NCBI RefSeq assembly: GCF_001406815.1
Contig: NZ_CVRR01000010.1
Span: 19,707-83,706 of the forward strand
DNA: 64,000 nucleotides
From: Roseburia faecis
GTDB lineage: Bacteria; Bacillota; Clostridia; Lachnospirales; Lachnospiraceae
Direction: 5' to 3'
Part shown: positions 11,772 through 20,883 of the stretch, piece after piece
Position numbering within the stretch: the stretch's first letter is position 1
Layout: each line of letters opens with the position of its first letter
Notes under the pieces: generated by a model
Database searches by the model: none
Told to the model about the DNA's origin: nothing
The model's input: the letters and a program-made list of their open reading frames with translations, nothing else
Position numbers and translations under genes: made by a program

Positions 11772-11803
11772 AAAAAGACAGCTACGAACGCTGCCTTTTT
11801 AGG
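11772..11803. terminator. terminator-like hairpin after dCMP deaminase
   Basis: AAAAAGACAGC and GCTGCCTTTTT form an 11-bp stem with a single A-C mismatch and a 7-nt loop, ending in a T-run on the plus strand. Confidence 0.65.
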
Positions 11804-11833
11804 AGAAGGTATTTTTACTATGGGGTATAGCAA

Positions 11834-11993
11834 AAACTATATATAATGTATTGGGGGGTTTTTACAGTGATTATAGTACCATGGATCTACACAGAAGTGT
11901 GCACAAACTTCACAAAAGTTTGGCATCGTTTTTGTGCACTATGTATACAGAAAAAAGGCTCTGCCGGAAAGTTTTTCCCGGCAGAGCCTTTTT
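11834..11993 (+). ncRNA. possible small RNA in the deaminase-ftsH gap
   Basis: The 265-bp gap between convergent genes holds no convincing ORF. A TATATAAT box near 11834-11841 on the plus strand is followed by a long inverted repeat, GTGCACAAA (11899-11907) with TTTGTGCAC (11941-11949), and then a strong terminator at 11952-11993. This would give a ~145-nt structured transcript. No matching -35 was found and no known RNA family is recognised, so this is a hypothesis. Confidence 0.25.
11952..11993. terminator. strong bidirectional terminator between dCMP deaminase and ftsH
   Basis: A 16-bp perfect stem AAAAAGGCTCTGCCGG (11952-11967) with CCGGCAGAGCCTTTTT (11978-11993) and a 10-nt loop, with T-runs in both directions. 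Confidence 0.92.
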
Positions 11994-12018
11994 CTGTCAT
12001 TTTGACCATCCAGATCTT

Positions 12019-13842
12019 TTATGCTTCAAATAATGCTTCAAACTCTTCGCGTGTAATCTTTTCTTTCTCCAGAAGAAGTGCTGCACAGCGGTCAAGCACA
12101 TCCCGATGCTCGGCAATGATTGTTTTTGCCTTCTCATAAGACTCATCAATGATACGCTTTACTTCCACATCAATGGCAGAGGCAATTCCCTCACTGTAGC
12201 TGTGTGCATGTGCCAGATCACGTCCGATAAATACTTCATCGTCATCATCTTTGTAGCAGATCAGGCCGATATTCTCGGACATTCCATACCGTGTCACCAT
12301 ATCCCGCGCCATCTTGGTGGCCTGCTTGATATCCTGGGAGGCACCTGTGGTAATATCATCAAATACCAGTTCCTCTGCAACACGTCCTCCGAGATCTACC
12401 ACGATCTCCTGCAGCATACGTCCCCTGGAGTTAAACATCTCATCCTTCTCCGGAAGCGGCATGGTATAACCCGCAGCCCCGGCACCGGTTGGGATAATGG
12501 ATACCGTATGCACCGGTCCCACATCCGGCAGAAGATGAAATAGAAGGGCATGTCCGGATTCATGATATGCTGTAATTTTCTTTTCTTTTTCGGAAATCAC
12601 GCGGCTGTGTTTCTCCGCACCGATTCCCACTTTGATGAATGCTTTCTGGATATCTGCCTGCTGAATATATGCCCGGCTTTCTTTTGCTGCAAGAATGGCA
12701 GCCTCATTCAGCAGATTCTCCAGATCTGCTCCTGTAAATCCCGCAGTCGTCTGTGCGATCTGTTTTAAATCAACGTCATCTCCCAGCGGCTTGTTCTTTG
12801 CATGAACCTGAAGAATTTCTTCACGGCCTGCCACATCCGGTCTTCCGACTACAATCTTTCGGTCAAAACGTCCCGGACGCATGATCGCCGGATCAAGAAT
12901 ATCCACACGGTTGGTTGCTGCCATCACGATAATTCCCTGATTAACACCAAATCCATCCATCTCAACAAGCATCTGGTTTAAGGTCTGTTCGCGCTCATCA
13001 TGACCGCCTCCCATACCTGTACCACGGCGTCTGGCCACAGCATCAATCTCATCGATAAATACGATACACGGTGCATTTTTCTTGGCATCCTCAAACAGAT
13101 CACGGACACGCGAAGCTCCGACACCGACAAACATTTCTACGAAATCGGAACCGGAAATACTAAAGAACGGTACTCCGGCCTCGCCTGCAACGGCTTTTGC
13201 CAGAAGTGTCTTACCGGTTCCCGGAGGTCCGACTAAGAGCACACCTTTCGGAATACGTGCACCAAGGTTTGTATACTTCTTTGGTGCACGCAGAAAGTCC
13301 ACCAGTTCCTCAAGTTCTTCTTTTTCTTCTTTCAGACCGGCGACATTCTCAAATGTCATATGGTTATCTTCCTCGGTGGAAAGCTTTGCACGGCTTTTTC
13401 CAAAATTCATCATTTTACCGCCGCTGTTGTTTGCTGCCGCATTGTTGCTCATAATCATAAACAGAATGAAGATAGCACCAAAAATAAGAAGATATGGCAG
13501 AAGTGTCATAATCCAGCTCTCTGACGGCACATCATCCACAACAAACTGGGTAAAATCCTTTTCTTTTAATTCTTTCTGGATCTCGTTCACATCTGAGGTA
13601 TACATCCGTTCCGTAGAACCATCTTTCAGTTTGATATTCAGATAACCGGTCGGTACTTCACGGTTCTGCTCTACCCGGATACTGACAACCTTTTCCTCAC
13701 TGATGGCTTTCCAGAGATTATTCTGTGTGAAATCACTGGTTGTACTGTTGTTGGTAAATGTATACCACAAAATAATCACAAGCAGGATCAGCATCGCATA
13801 GACACCAAATCCTCCAAATCGGGGTCTGTTCTTTGTATTCAA
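12019..13842 (-). CDS. ftsH: ATP-dependent zinc metalloprotease FtsH
   Basis: 607-residue membrane protease that degrades misfolded or regulatory proteins. Two N-terminal membrane segments (residues ~13-30 and ~112-131) flank an external domain; then an AAA+ module with Walker A GPPGTGKT at 205-212, Walker [10 protein letters not shown], and the second region of homology ([10 protein letters not shown]); then the zinc site HESGH in the C-terminal peptidase. All catalytic elements are intact. Its place after tilS-hpt is the Bacillus order. In Bacillus, FtsH also supports sporulation initiation. Confidence 0.98.
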   Translation of the reverse strand: MNTKNRPRFGGFGVYAMLILLVIILWYTFTNNSTTSDFTQNNLWKAISEEKVVSIRVEQNREVPTGYLNIKLKDGSTERMYTSDVNEIQKELKEKDFTQFVVDDVPSESWIMTLLPYLLIFGAIFILFMIMSNNAAANNSGGKMMNFGKSRAKLSTEEDNHMTFENVAGLKEEKEELEELVDFLRAPKKYTNLGARIPKGVLLVGPPGTGKTLLAKAVAGEAGVPFFSISGSDFVEMFVGVGASRVRDLFEDAKKNAPCIVFIDEIDAVARRRGTGMGGGHDEREQTLNQMLVEMDGFGVNQGIIVMAATNRVDILDPAIMRPGRFDRKIVVGRPDVAGREEILQVHAKNKPLGDDVDLKQIAQTTAGFTGADLENLLNEAAILAAKESRAYIQQADIQKAFIKVGIGAEKHSRVISEKEKKITAYHESGHALLFHLLPDVGPVHTVSIIPTGAGAAGYTMPLPEKDEMFNSRGRMLQEIVVDLGGRVAEELVFDDITTGASQDIKQATKMARDMVTRYGMSENIGLICYKDDDDEVFIGRDLAHAHSYSEGIASAIDVEVKRIIDESYEKAKTIIAEHRDVLDRCAALLLEKEKITREEFEALFEA

Positions 13843-13860
13843 TGTACTACTCTCCTTTTT

Positions 13861-14403
13861 TTAATCCGCATCTTCCACGAATCCAATATACGGAAGATTA
13901 CGGTATCTCTGATCGTAATCAAGACCAAATCCGACTACGAACTTATCCGGTATCACAAATCCGGTATAATCCACCTGCAGGTTTTCTACCACCCGGCGAT
14001 CCGGTTTATCCAGCAGCGTACAGATCGTAAGAGTTTTTGGATTACGACTCTCAAACAGCTGCATCAGCCGGCTTAATGTATTTCCGGAATCCACAATATC
14101 TTCCACAACGATCACGTTCTCTCCTTCAATCGACTGTTCAAGATCCTTCTTGATATTTACGACACCGGAAGAATGGGTCTGTGCTCCATAACTGGATGCT
14201 GATATAAAATCGATCGTCATTGGCAGCGCAATCCGCTTTGCAAGTTCTGTTGTGAAAAAGATAGATCCTTTCAGGATACAGACCAGATAAACCGACTCGC
14301 CTTTGAAACGTTCCGTGATCTGTGCACCGATCTCTGCAATCCGCTGATTTAACTGTTCCTCGGTCAGATATACCGATATCTCATGTTTCTTACTGTAATC
14401 CAT
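13861..14403 (-). CDS. hpt: hypoxanthine phosphoribosyltransferase
   Basis: 180 residues from the ATG at 14403, chosen for the GGAGGATAAGAG site before it (an ATG 18 nt earlier has none). Salvages hypoxanthine and guanine to IMP and GMP with PRPP. The PRPP motif VIVVEDIVDSGNTL is near residue 93 and the purine-binding tail DKFVVGFGLDYDQRYRNLPY is complete. Lies between tilS and ftsH as in Bacillus, where TilS and HprT have been reported to work together as an ftsH activator. Confidence 0.97.
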   Translation of the reverse strand: MDYSKKHEISVYLTEEQLNQRIAEIGAQITERFKGESVYLVCILKGSIFFTTELAKRIALPMTIDFISASSYGAQTHSSGVVNIKKDLEQSIEGENVIVVEDIVDSGNTLSRLMQLFESRNPKTLTICTLLDKPDRRVVENLQVDYTGFVIPDKFVVGFGLDYDQRYRNLPYIGFVEDAD

Positions 14404-14417
14404 CCTCTTATCCTCCT

Positions 14418-15818
14418 TCAATGGCTGCTATTACTGGCAGTGATCTCCAACACCCATCGGGTTGCATCGGAAATCCCTGTGCCATATGCCATACGCCCTC
14501 CGACAATCCAGAAGATTTCATCCTCCCCGGCCAGAAGCAGCTGCTCATCTCTATGCGATGCCGGAATCTTTTCATTGACGAAATAATCCTCCAGCTTCTT
14601 GTGATGTCCTGCCGCATCCAGCACAAAATAGTCTCCTTTTCGGCGGTTACGTATAGCTAAACTATCTTTTATCTTATCATAATCAAACCATTTCGTATAC
14701 ATTTTTCGTGGAATTTTATCGGTATTCCCATCATACAGAAACTTTTTAAACGAAAATTTCCATTCACCGGCCAGCAGGTTTTCCGGCAGCCGGTCCGTAT
14801 CTATCGGCAGACAGATCTTTTCCGTTTCCTTTCTTTTTCCCATGATTTCGATCACATTGTAAACTCTTGTGGCGGTCAGCCCATAGGGCAGTTTTACATA
14901 TCTTCCGGTCTGTTTTTCCAGAAGGTCCGCCACTGCCTGCAAATGTGCCGCCGTAATATCTTTGCATGCCCCGGCAGCTTTCCAGACAGCTTTGCGGATC
15001 AGCCGCATCCGGACAGCCTGCGAAAGCTCTGCCAGCCCGTCCGTATCCAGTTTCACATTTTTCCTCTCCCCGGAAATAAATTTTTTCTCCAGGGAAACCG
15101 TCTCTTCTTCCAGATAATCTCTTACCTGCTGCAGCTGTTCCATCGCCGTCTGCATATGCTGTACCGCCTGCGGATTCATCCTTATCAGTTCCGGAAGCAC
15201 CCTCTTTCGCATCCGGTTTCTGCTGTAGGACTCGTTGGCATTGGTACTGTCCGTACAATATCCCTGCCCCCGCTCCTCCAGAAATTGTTCGATCTGTTCC
15301 CTGCTGCACTGCAAAAAGGGACGGATATAGATTTCCCCGTTTGTTCCTGTCCGCTGTGGACGCATCCCGCACAGTCCATCCAGTCCGCTTCCCCGGATCA
15401 GCTGAAACAGCATGGTCTCCGCATTGTCTTCCATATGATGCGCCAGTGCGATCCGGACGTTTCTGTCCTGCCCGGCCGCATCCGCAAACACCTGATATCG
15501 CAGAATTCGTGCCGCCTCTTCTTCTCCCAGATGATGTATTTTGGCATAACGTGGAACATCAACATTCCGGATATGACAGACAATCCCCCGTTGTTTACAG
15601 AGCTGTTCCACAAACACCGCATCATTTTTACTCTCTTCTCCACGAATTCCATGCTCCACGTGGATAACCTCAAGTGAAAAATTCATTTTCGTGGAAAGTT
15701 CATACAGAATCAGGCACAGACAGACAGAGTCCGCACCGCCGGACACTCCAACGAGTACCCTGCCTCCCTTCGGCACCATATTCCACTTTCTCATAAATTT
15801 TTCTACCTGTACGATCAT
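14418..15818 (-). CDS. tilS: tRNA(Ile)-lysidine synthase
   Basis: 466 residues. Converts C34 of the CAU-anticodon isoleucine tRNA to lysidine so that it reads AUA. The N-terminal PP-loop ATPase motif GVSGGADSVCL spans residues 24-34; the tRNA-binding middle and the C-terminal TilS domain (NRRKGDYFVLDAAGHHKKLEDYF) are present. The start codon overlaps the spoIIE stop by one base (TAATG), so translation is coupled. Essential in most bacteria. Confidence 0.97.
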   Translation of the reverse strand: MIVQVEKFMRKWNMVPKGGRVLVGVSGGADSVCLCLILYELSTKMNFSLEVIHVEHGIRGEESKNDAVFVEQLCKQRGIVCHIRNVDVPRYAKIHHLGEEEAARILRYQVFADAAGQDRNVRIALAHHMEDNAETMLFQLIRGSGLDGLCGMRPQRTGTNGEIYIRPFLQCSREQIEQFLEERGQGYCTDSTNANESYSRNRMRKRVLPELIRMNPQAVQHMQTAMEQLQQVRDYLEEETVSLEKKFISGERKNVKLDTDGLAELSQAVRMRLIRKAVWKAAGACKDITAAHLQAVADLLEKQTGRYVKLPYGLTATRVYNVIEIMGKRKETEKICLPIDTDRLPENLLAGEWKFSFKKFLYDGNTDKIPRKMYTKWFDYDKIKDSLAIRNRRKGDYFVLDAAGHHKKLEDYFVNEKIPASHRDEQLLLAGEDEIFWIVGGRMAYGTGISDATRWVLEITASNSSH

Positions 15819-17707
15819 TATTTCTCCCAGATTCCGCTTACCACTATTGTCATATCATCCGGTGCATGTCCTCCTGTAAAAAGCATCACATGTTCCATCA
15901 GCTTTTCAGCAAAAGTACCTGCGTTCTCTGTTTTTATCTCTTTTATCATTTCCGCGAGCTTTTCTTCCGGATTTTTCACATGTAGATATTCTAACACACC
16001 ATCCGTAACCATGACAAGGAAATCCCCATGTGTGAGCTTTCTGTGGATGACATCCCCGGTACAGGACGCATCGACTCCCGCCGGAAGTGTGGACGCCCGC
16101 AGGCACTCCACCCGGTCTTTATGTTTCAGAAAAGATGCTGCTGCACCGATTTTGGTAATCGTCATCTGCCCACTGTACAGATCCAGATCCATGAAATCCA
16201 GTGTAGAGTAAGACTCACGATCTCCCTGCAGAACCATTGCCGAATTCATCATGCGGATAGCCGTCTCCTGAGGAAATCCTGCTTCCATAAATTTCTGCAT
16301 CAGCTCTACCACCATATCGCTCTCCCGGAATGCAGACGGTCCGCTTCCCATACCATCGGAGACACATACATGATAATGCCCATTTTCCATCGAAAACAGA
16401 GAAAAGTTATCTCCACTGACACTCGATCCCTCTTCTTTTTCCGAGGCAACCCCGGATAATGCATAAAAGCAGGTATCTTCATACGCTGTAATCATAACCG
16501 GTTCCTGTGTCAGTATGGATCTGGTATCCTCTTTCAGCCGGACCGCCATGCCTGAAGCACGCTCGAGCGCTTTTCGATAATTTTTAACAGGAATTCCGCC
16601 TCCCCACTTACTTGCCACCAAAGCGGTCACCATGCGCCGCTTTTCTTTGTCCTCATAAACATGTATCTGTTTTACATCCAATCCCCGTTCCCTTGTCTCA
16701 AACGCAATTTTTGCCAGCAGAACACGCTCTGTCCGGTCCATACACCGGATTCCCTGATCCCAGTCCTGCAAAGCATCCGCCATCGCATCCAGCTGATCCG
16801 CGATTACCTTGCGGTTCTCCTGCAGGCGGTGATACCATGCCTCATTGAGTTCCATACGGGAAAAAGCCCAGATTGCCTCTTCCACCATCCCGGAATAACG
16901 CGGACACTCTTCCATAAAATTCTGACTTAAAATTTCTTCTTTGGTACTGTGTTGTGCAACTGCCTGCAGCATCCGGCGGATTTTTATCCAGAAATCCGGT
17001 TTCTGCTGCTCTAAACACACGACACATCCATCGCAGTCCGCACACAACTTTCCGGTAATCTCCTGGGCAAGAATATCCAGATGATCCTGCTGTTTTGGCT
17101 TTTGCCTGCCGTCCATCGCGGCAAATGCCACGGAAAGCTCGTCAACTGCCTCTGCAAATGCATGAATCCGCCCCTGAGGGTCCATTCCAACCATCGTTTC
17201 CACGCCTTCCTCTTCCACCCGGTTCTTATGTCTCTCCCGGAAAATCTGACTGCCCATTCCGATTCCATAATGGAACAATACTGCCAGTGCAAACACGATC
17301 ACACCTTCGCTGATGCCAAGGATCAATGCCTTTTTCTCCATATTCAGAATCAGAAGTCCCGATGTATTCATCGCGATCGTGGTAATTCCCGCAATCATTC
17401 CTGCCGTCCATCCGCTGCAGCGCCTGTTTGCCCATATATAAAACCGGATTGCGATTCCCAGTACAAAAAGAATAAACAGATATTTTACAATCGCAGCCAC
17501 CGGCATGCACCAGCCCATTCCCACAACCAGTCCTATGTATAGCAGAAAATTTCTCTTTTTATCCAGACAGCATGCCGTGTAAAATGCCGGCACCACCGGA
17601 TAATATCCCATGATACATAACATACTTGCCGCCAGCCCGAATACTGCATAGATCATTTTTCCGATCAGCGATCCTATCCCCATTGTTTTCCATTGTCCTG
17701 TACGCAT
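15818..17707 (-). CDS. spoIIE: stage II sporulation protein E (PP2C phosphatase)
   Basis: 629 residues from the ATG at 17707, which follows GGAGGTG (an upstream in-frame ATG at 17791 lacks such a site). The N-terminal ~200 residues hold several membrane segments; the C-terminal ~220 form a PP2C phosphatase with metal-ligand motifs VSDGMGSG and VTDGVLEYLH. SpoIIE dephosphorylates SpoIIAA-P to release sigma-F in the forespore and acts at the polar septum. It is shorter than the ~830-residue Bacillus protein, as is common in clostridia, with fewer membrane segments. Confidence 0.94.
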   Translation of the reverse strand: MRTGQWKTMGIGSLIGKMIYAVFGLAASMLCIMGYYPVVPAFYTACCLDKKRNFLLYIGLVVGMGWCMPVAAIVKYLFILFVLGIAIRFYIWANRRCSGWTAGMIAGITTIAMNTSGLLILNMEKKALILGISEGVIVFALAVLFHYGIGMGSQIFRERHKNRVEEEGVETMVGMDPQGRIHAFAEAVDELSVAFAAMDGRQKPKQQDHLDILAQEITGKLCADCDGCVVCLEQQKPDFWIKIRRMLQAVAQHSTKEEILSQNFMEECPRYSGMVEEAIWAFSRMELNEAWYHRLQENRKVIADQLDAMADALQDWDQGIRCMDRTERVLLAKIAFETRERGLDVKQIHVYEDKEKRRMVTALVASKWGGGIPVKNYRKALERASGMAVRLKEDTRSILTQEPVMITAYEDTCFYALSGVASEKEEGSSVSGDNFSLFSMENGHYHVCVSDGMGSGPSAFRESDMVVELMQKFMEAGFPQETAIRMMNSAMVLQGDRESYSTLDFMDLDLYSGQMTITKIGAAASFLKHKDRVECLRASTLPAGVDASCTGDVIHRKLTHGDFLVMVTDGVLEYLHVKNPEEKLAEMIKEIKTENAGTFAEKLMEHVMLFTGGHAPDDMTIVVSGIWEK

Positions 17708-17740
17708 GATACACCTCCAAAAAATTGTTTTCGAGGGACA

Positions 17741-17773
17741 AGTATACACAGACAATGACGCATATTCTGTCAG
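17741..17773 (-). promoter_or_regulatory. spoIIE promoter with 21-bp spacer (Spo0A-type)
   Basis: Minus strand -35-like CTGACA (17768-17773) and -10 TATACT (17741-17746) are separated by 21 bp. Long spacers are characteristic of Spo0A-activated sigma-A promoters such as spoIIE and spoIIG of Bacillus. No perfect Spo0A box (TGTCGAA) was found; TGACAGAA at the -35 is only a loose match. Confidence 0.45.
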
Positions 17774-17830
17774 ATTTTCTGTGGTTTTCAAAAAAGTTTT
17801 CGCTCAAATCTTCCATCAATGCATTAAAGA

Positions 17831-17864
17831 AAAAGAAGAACCTGTTCAGACAGATTCTTCTTTT
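17831..17864 (-). terminator. terminator after divIC
   Basis: AAAAGAAGAA (17831-17840) pairs with TTCTTCTTTT (17855-17864), with a further CTGT/ACAG pairing inside the loop. It abuts the divIC stop and precedes the spoIIE promoter. Confidence 0.75.
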
Positions 17865-18158
17865 CTACTTCTTTTCCTTGAAGATGATTTCATTCTTATA
17901 AGTCAGTCCAAGCTTGCTTTTTGCCACATCTTCAATATATTGTGAGGATTTCATATACGTCTCAAGATCATCTATCTCCGTAGATCTCTCGTTTTCTTCC
18001 TCATACTGCTGTTGTAATTCTTTTTCTTTTGCCGCATATTCCGCATCTTTTGAACGTATCCTGCAGATCTGAACCGTCATGACAACCAAAAATGCAAGCA
18101 CAATGATCATGATTCCTGCAGTACCGCTTCCACGGCGACGCCTTTTAGTTTTTCTCAT
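17865..18158 (-). CDS. divIC: septum formation initiator protein (DivIC/FtsB family)
   Basis: 97 residues: a basic cytoplasmic N-terminus (MRKTKRRRRGSG), one membrane segment (residues ~13-31) and an external coiled coil (residues ~36-70, AEYAAKEKELQQQYEEENERS). DivIC works with FtsL and DivIB in the divisome at the septum. The location after yabP-yabQ matches Bacillus. The start overlaps the yabQ end by 14 nt. Confidence 0.88.
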   Translation of the reverse strand: MRKTKRRRRGSGTAGIMIIVLAFLVVMTVQICRIRSKDAEYAAKEKELQQQYEEENERSTEIDDLETYMKSSQYIEDVAKSKLGLTYKNEIIFKEKK

Positions 18159-18546
18159 GTTCTTTCTCCGATTCTTCAGGCTTCTTTCTTTTACGAAGCT
18201 TATTTAACTTTATTGTAGTCATTTCCCGGAACTTTTTCAACCTCTTTTTCAGATAATGAATCTTTTCCGTCAGATACCGCATAACAAACCGACTGCAGAA
18301 ACTGTAATAAATCCACGCTCCCAGAAGGCTTCCCAGGAGTACATAGCCCCGGATTTTTCCATTATTTACCTGACAAAGATGCAGAAAAAAACAAAGCGAA
18401 ATGACCAGCCAGTATACCAGATCCTCTAAGGAAATCATAAAGATCCCATGCGGAAAAATTCTACGAACTACACGGATTCCGTCATATGCCGCAAATGCTA
18501 TCATCCCAAACAGAAAAAAATGTACAAAAATCCTGCCCTCTTCCAC
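18145..18546 (-). CDS. yabQ: spore cortex biosynthesis protein YabQ
   Basis: 133 residues with about four membrane segments in the first 90 residues (FVHFFLFGMIAFAAYDGIRV; YWLVISLCFFLHL; YVLLGSLLGAWIYY) and a strongly basic tail (KKRLKKFREM). YabQ is a sigma-E-controlled membrane protein of the developing spore needed for cortex formation in Bacillus. The GTG start at 18546 directly follows the yabP stop. Identification rests on topology and on the conserved yabP-yabQ-divIC order. Confidence 0.85.
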   Translation of the reverse strand: MEEGRIFVHFFLFGMIAFAAYDGIRVVRRIFPHGIFMISLEDLVYWLVISLCFFLHLCQVNNGKIRGYVLLGSLLGAWIYYSFCSRFVMRYLTEKIHYLKKRLKKFREMTTIKLNKLRKRKKPEESEKEHEKN

Positions 18547-18825
18547 TTAACCGAACCACTTTCCAAAGACACCCCGGCCAGGTGTTCCGGAATATTGAAG
18601 CATATCCACGGTTCCATCAATTTCCACTTCTTTTTTCTGCAGGTCCAGCCGGTTTACGTGAAGTTCTTTTCCCTTAATCGTCAACCGTCCGAGTTCTGTG
18701 TCAAGGATAATCTCATTTGCATCAAAATTTACAACATCCGTTACACCGGTAAAACTTCCGCTTTTCCGGTTCTGCAGGATCAGCTTATGCTGCCCTGTGC
18801 TGTTTGACTGTCCTCTTTCTTCCAT
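18547..18825 (-). CDS. yabP: sporulation protein YabP
   Basis: 92 residues of the YabP/YqfC family: a compact beta-rich protein with the pattern LILQNRKSGSFTGVTDVVNFDANEIILDTELGRLTIKG. In Bacillus it is made in the mother cell under sigma-E and is needed for spore assembly together with YabQ. First of the three-gene yabP-yabQ-divIC block and 37 bp downstream of rqcP. Confidence 0.9.
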   Translation of the reverse strand: MEERGQSNSTGQHKLILQNRKSGSFTGVTDVVNFDANEIILDTELGRLTIKGKELHVNRLDLQKKEVEIDGTVDMLQYSGTPGRGVFGKWFG

Positions 18826-18862
18826 ACAAGCGCCCTCCTGTTAAAGAGTATGCGCCACACTT

Positions 18863-19105
18863 CTAGGATATGTATTCAAACAGATCTTTCGCCTGTTCTT
18901 TTTTGGTCGTATCCTGAATATCCGTAACACGCACTTTTACGGATTTCTGTCCAAACAGAATTTCTATTTCGTCTCCGACTTTTACATTGGTGGATGCCTT
19001 GGCAGGTTTTCCGTTTACCATAACACGTCCTGCATCACAGGCTTCATTGGCGACCGTTCTTCGCTTGATCAGGCGTGATACTTTTAAAAATTTATCTAAT
19101 CTCAT
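18863..19105 (-). CDS. rqcP: RqcP/YabO S4-domain RNA-binding protein
   Basis: 80 residues, almost all an S4 RNA-binding domain (MRLDKFLKVSRLIKRRTVANEACDAGRVMVNGKPA). RqcP binds stalled 50S subunits with RqcH in bacterial ribosome quality control, promoting poly-alanine tailing. The ATG at 19105 was chosen for the AAGGAG site before it; an upstream in-frame start at 19141 would run through the hup terminator hairpin. Lies between hup and yabP, as in Bacillus. Confidence 0.9.
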   Translation of the reverse strand: MRLDKFLKVSRLIKRRTVANEACDAGRVMVNGKPAKASTNVKVGDEIEILFGQKSVKVRVTDIQDTTKKEQAKDLFEYIS

Positions 19106-19129
19106 ATTATTTCTCCTTATAACAGAAAA

Positions 19130-19151
19130 GAGAGCGTCCAATGACGCTCTC
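19130..19151 (-). terminator. terminator after hup
   Basis: GAGAGCGTC (19130-19138) and GACGCTCTC (19143-19151) form a perfect 9-bp stem with a 4-nt loop; the minus-strand transcript continues with TTTTCTGTT. Read-through would reach rqcP. Confidence 0.8.
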
Positions 19152-19169
19152 CCACATATTCCACCAGAA

Positions 19170-19442
19170 TTAGTTCAGGGAATCCTTTAAAGCCTTACCT
19201 GCTTTAAACTTCGGTGCCTTAGAAGCTGGGATTGTGATTTCCTGCTTTGTCTGTGGGTTTCTTCCAACTCTTGCTGCTCTCTCAGAAACCTCGAAAGTAC
19301 CGAATCCAACTAACTGGATCTTCTCACCCTTCTTCAGCTCCTCAGCAACAACATCTGTGAATGCCTTAACTGCTGCTTCAGCGTCTTTCTTTGAAATCTC
19401 TGCCTTCTCAGCTACTGCTGCAACTAACTCTGCTTTGTTCAT
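19170..19442 (-). CDS. hup: DNA-binding protein HU
   Basis: 90-residue histone-like protein: N-terminal dimerisation helices ([28 protein letters not shown]) and the beta-arm that inserts in the minor groove ([23 protein letters not shown], with the Pro at its tip). It compacts and bends the chromosome and is normally abundant, in line with the consensus promoter and AGGAGG ribosome site upstream. Confidence 0.98.
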   Translation of the reverse strand: MNKAELVAAVAEKAEISKKDAEAAVKAFTDVVAEELKKGEKIQLVGFGTFEVSERAARVGRNPQTKQEITIPASKAPKFKAGKALKDSLN

Positions 19443-19513
19443 GTTAAAATTCCTCCTATGGATTCCTATATTATATAATTCGAGTTCCTTCTCTCAAATT
19501 ACTTACAAATCTA

Positions 19514-19542
19514 TTTATACTTGTTTTCCATCCTTTTGTCAA
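19514..19542 (-). promoter_or_regulatory. sigma-A promoter of hup
   Basis: Minus strand -35 TTGACA (19537-19542) and -10 TATAAA (19514-19519), 17-bp spacer, giving a ~65-nt leader before hup. Confidence 0.88.
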
Positions 19543-19608
19543 GGAAAAATGCGATATTTTCGGGCTTTGAGGCACTTAAAAACAACCAAAATTCTGTCCG
19601 GAAAACCG

Positions 19609-20880
19609 TCATTTTGACACAAGCGAACTGGAGGATGTCATACTGGAAATCAGATCCTTGAGTGTATCAAGCTCTTCCTGCCGGTTCTTGTACTCGCTCT
19701 GACTACTGCTTTCTGAACTGCTCTGACTGCTCCCCTGTGAGCTGCTCTGGCTGCTGCTTTCTGAGCTGCTCTGGCTGCTGCTTTCTGAGCTGCTCTGACT
19801 GCTGCCTGTTTCACTGGAATCTTCATCCGCGAGATTGATAACAACTGTCGATTTCTCCGAGTTGACATATAAGTTCCGCTTCCAGGTATCATAATCCGAA
19901 GAATATACCGTAATTGTATGGCTTCCATAGGTTAATTTCACCGGCTTCTCATAGTCCGTTTCTTTTCCGTCAATTGACAGCACCGCATCTTTTGCATCGA
20001 TGACAAACTGCACCTTTCCGTAAGACGGTCCTTCGCCTTTTAAGGTGTCAAGATCCACATTTGTAGTCTCGCCACGCGTAATCGTCACTTCCGTACTGCC
20101 GCCCCATCCGTCATTGGCTACGCGAAGTTCATAGGTTCCTTCCGGCACCTGAATCTCCATATCTGGTGTAATTTCCGCAAAAATCTTTGTGCCCAGCTGC
20201 AAAAAACTTCCTTCAAACAGTTTGGTGTTGGACAGTGCAAGCGTTCCCTGTGCGGTTGTCACACGCACCGCAAGAATGTTTTTATCCCTGCCGACAACGC
20301 TTAACGTATCCCCATCCGACAAATCCGTCATCTGGATTCTTTTATCTCCGGAAAACACAATCGTGTCATCCGTATAGCGATATTTTCCATCTCCGATCTT
20401 TAGCATGTCCAGATCCGGATTTACCGAAAACCGGGTGATATTGTCGTATACCCATGCCTGATCCGAAATCCGGGCTTCCGTGAGGATTCCTTCGCTGTCT
20501 ACATCCCCGATGGTCACAAGCAGACCGGGTTCAAAACTTGTCACAGGTGTCCGGTTTCCGTATTTGTCATAAAAACGGGTGCCTGTTCCGTAATAATACC
20601 GGTATTCCATTCCATCCGCATACCGGTACAGCTGGAGACTTTCCTGAATCTGATCGACTGCGGTCAGCAGAAACTCTTCGGACTTTTCCGTTTCCGTGGA
20701 ATTCTCCTGTGTTTCCTGTGTATTCCGGTCTGCAATGGAATGATGAAAATAGGTAACTCCGTCATCTGTCGTCTCCTCCTGCTGTCCACATGCCACAAGC
20801 AGACACAGCCAAAAAAGCAGACTCAAATATGTAATTGTTTTTTTAATTCTGTCTCTTCTCATATCCTTAGTATAGCTCAT
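19609..20880 (-). CDS. secreted lipoprotein with PEGA-like domain and Ser/Gln repeat tail
   Basis: 423 residues. A basic start, a hydrophobic stretch and the lipobox LLVAC place the lipid-bearing Cys at residue 31, so it should be anchored outside the membrane. The middle holds beta-rich segments; residues ~290-350 (GKVQFVIDAKDAVLSIDGKETDYEKPVKLTYGSH... in outline) look like a PEGA-type domain. Then comes a low-complexity stretch of Ser, Gln and Glu (~355-395) and a short charged end. Function is unknown; such proteins are usually cell-surface anchored. The start is uncertain: 20880 has a weak ribosome site and the next in-frame ATG (20862) is too close to AAGG. The gene begins 3 bp after the kinase-like gene. 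Confidence 0.7.
   Translation of the reverse strand: MSYTKDMRRDRIKKTITYLSLLFWLCLLVACGQQEETTDDGVTYFHHSIADRNTQETQENSTETEKSEEFLLTAVDQIQESLQLYRYADGMEYRYYYGTGTRFYDKYGNRTPVTSFEPGLLVTIGDVDSEGILTEARISDQAWVYDNITRFSVNPDLDMLKIGDGKYRYTDDTIVFSGDKRIQMTDLSDGDTLSVVGRDKNILAVRVTTAQGTLALSNTKLFEGSFLQLGTKIFAEITPDMEIQVPEGTYELRVANDGWGGSTEVTITRGETTNVDLDTLKGEGPSYGKVQFVIDAKDAVLSIDGKETDYEKPVKLTYGSHTITVYSSDYDTWKRNLYVNSEKSTVVINLADEDSSETGSSQSSSESSSQSSSESSSQSSSQGSSQSSSESSSQSEYKNRQEELDTLKDLISSMTSSSSLVSK
19695..19805. repeat. 24-bp tandem repeats encoding the Ser/Gln tail
   Basis: Near-identical units of GAGCTGCTCTGGCTGCTGCT plus TTCT (24 bp, 8 codons) are repeated several times with small variants. They encode alternating SSQS and SSES blocks. 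The unit is a multiple of three, so copy-number changes would alter tail length without a frameshift. Confidence 0.85.
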
Positions 20881-20883
20881 TCT

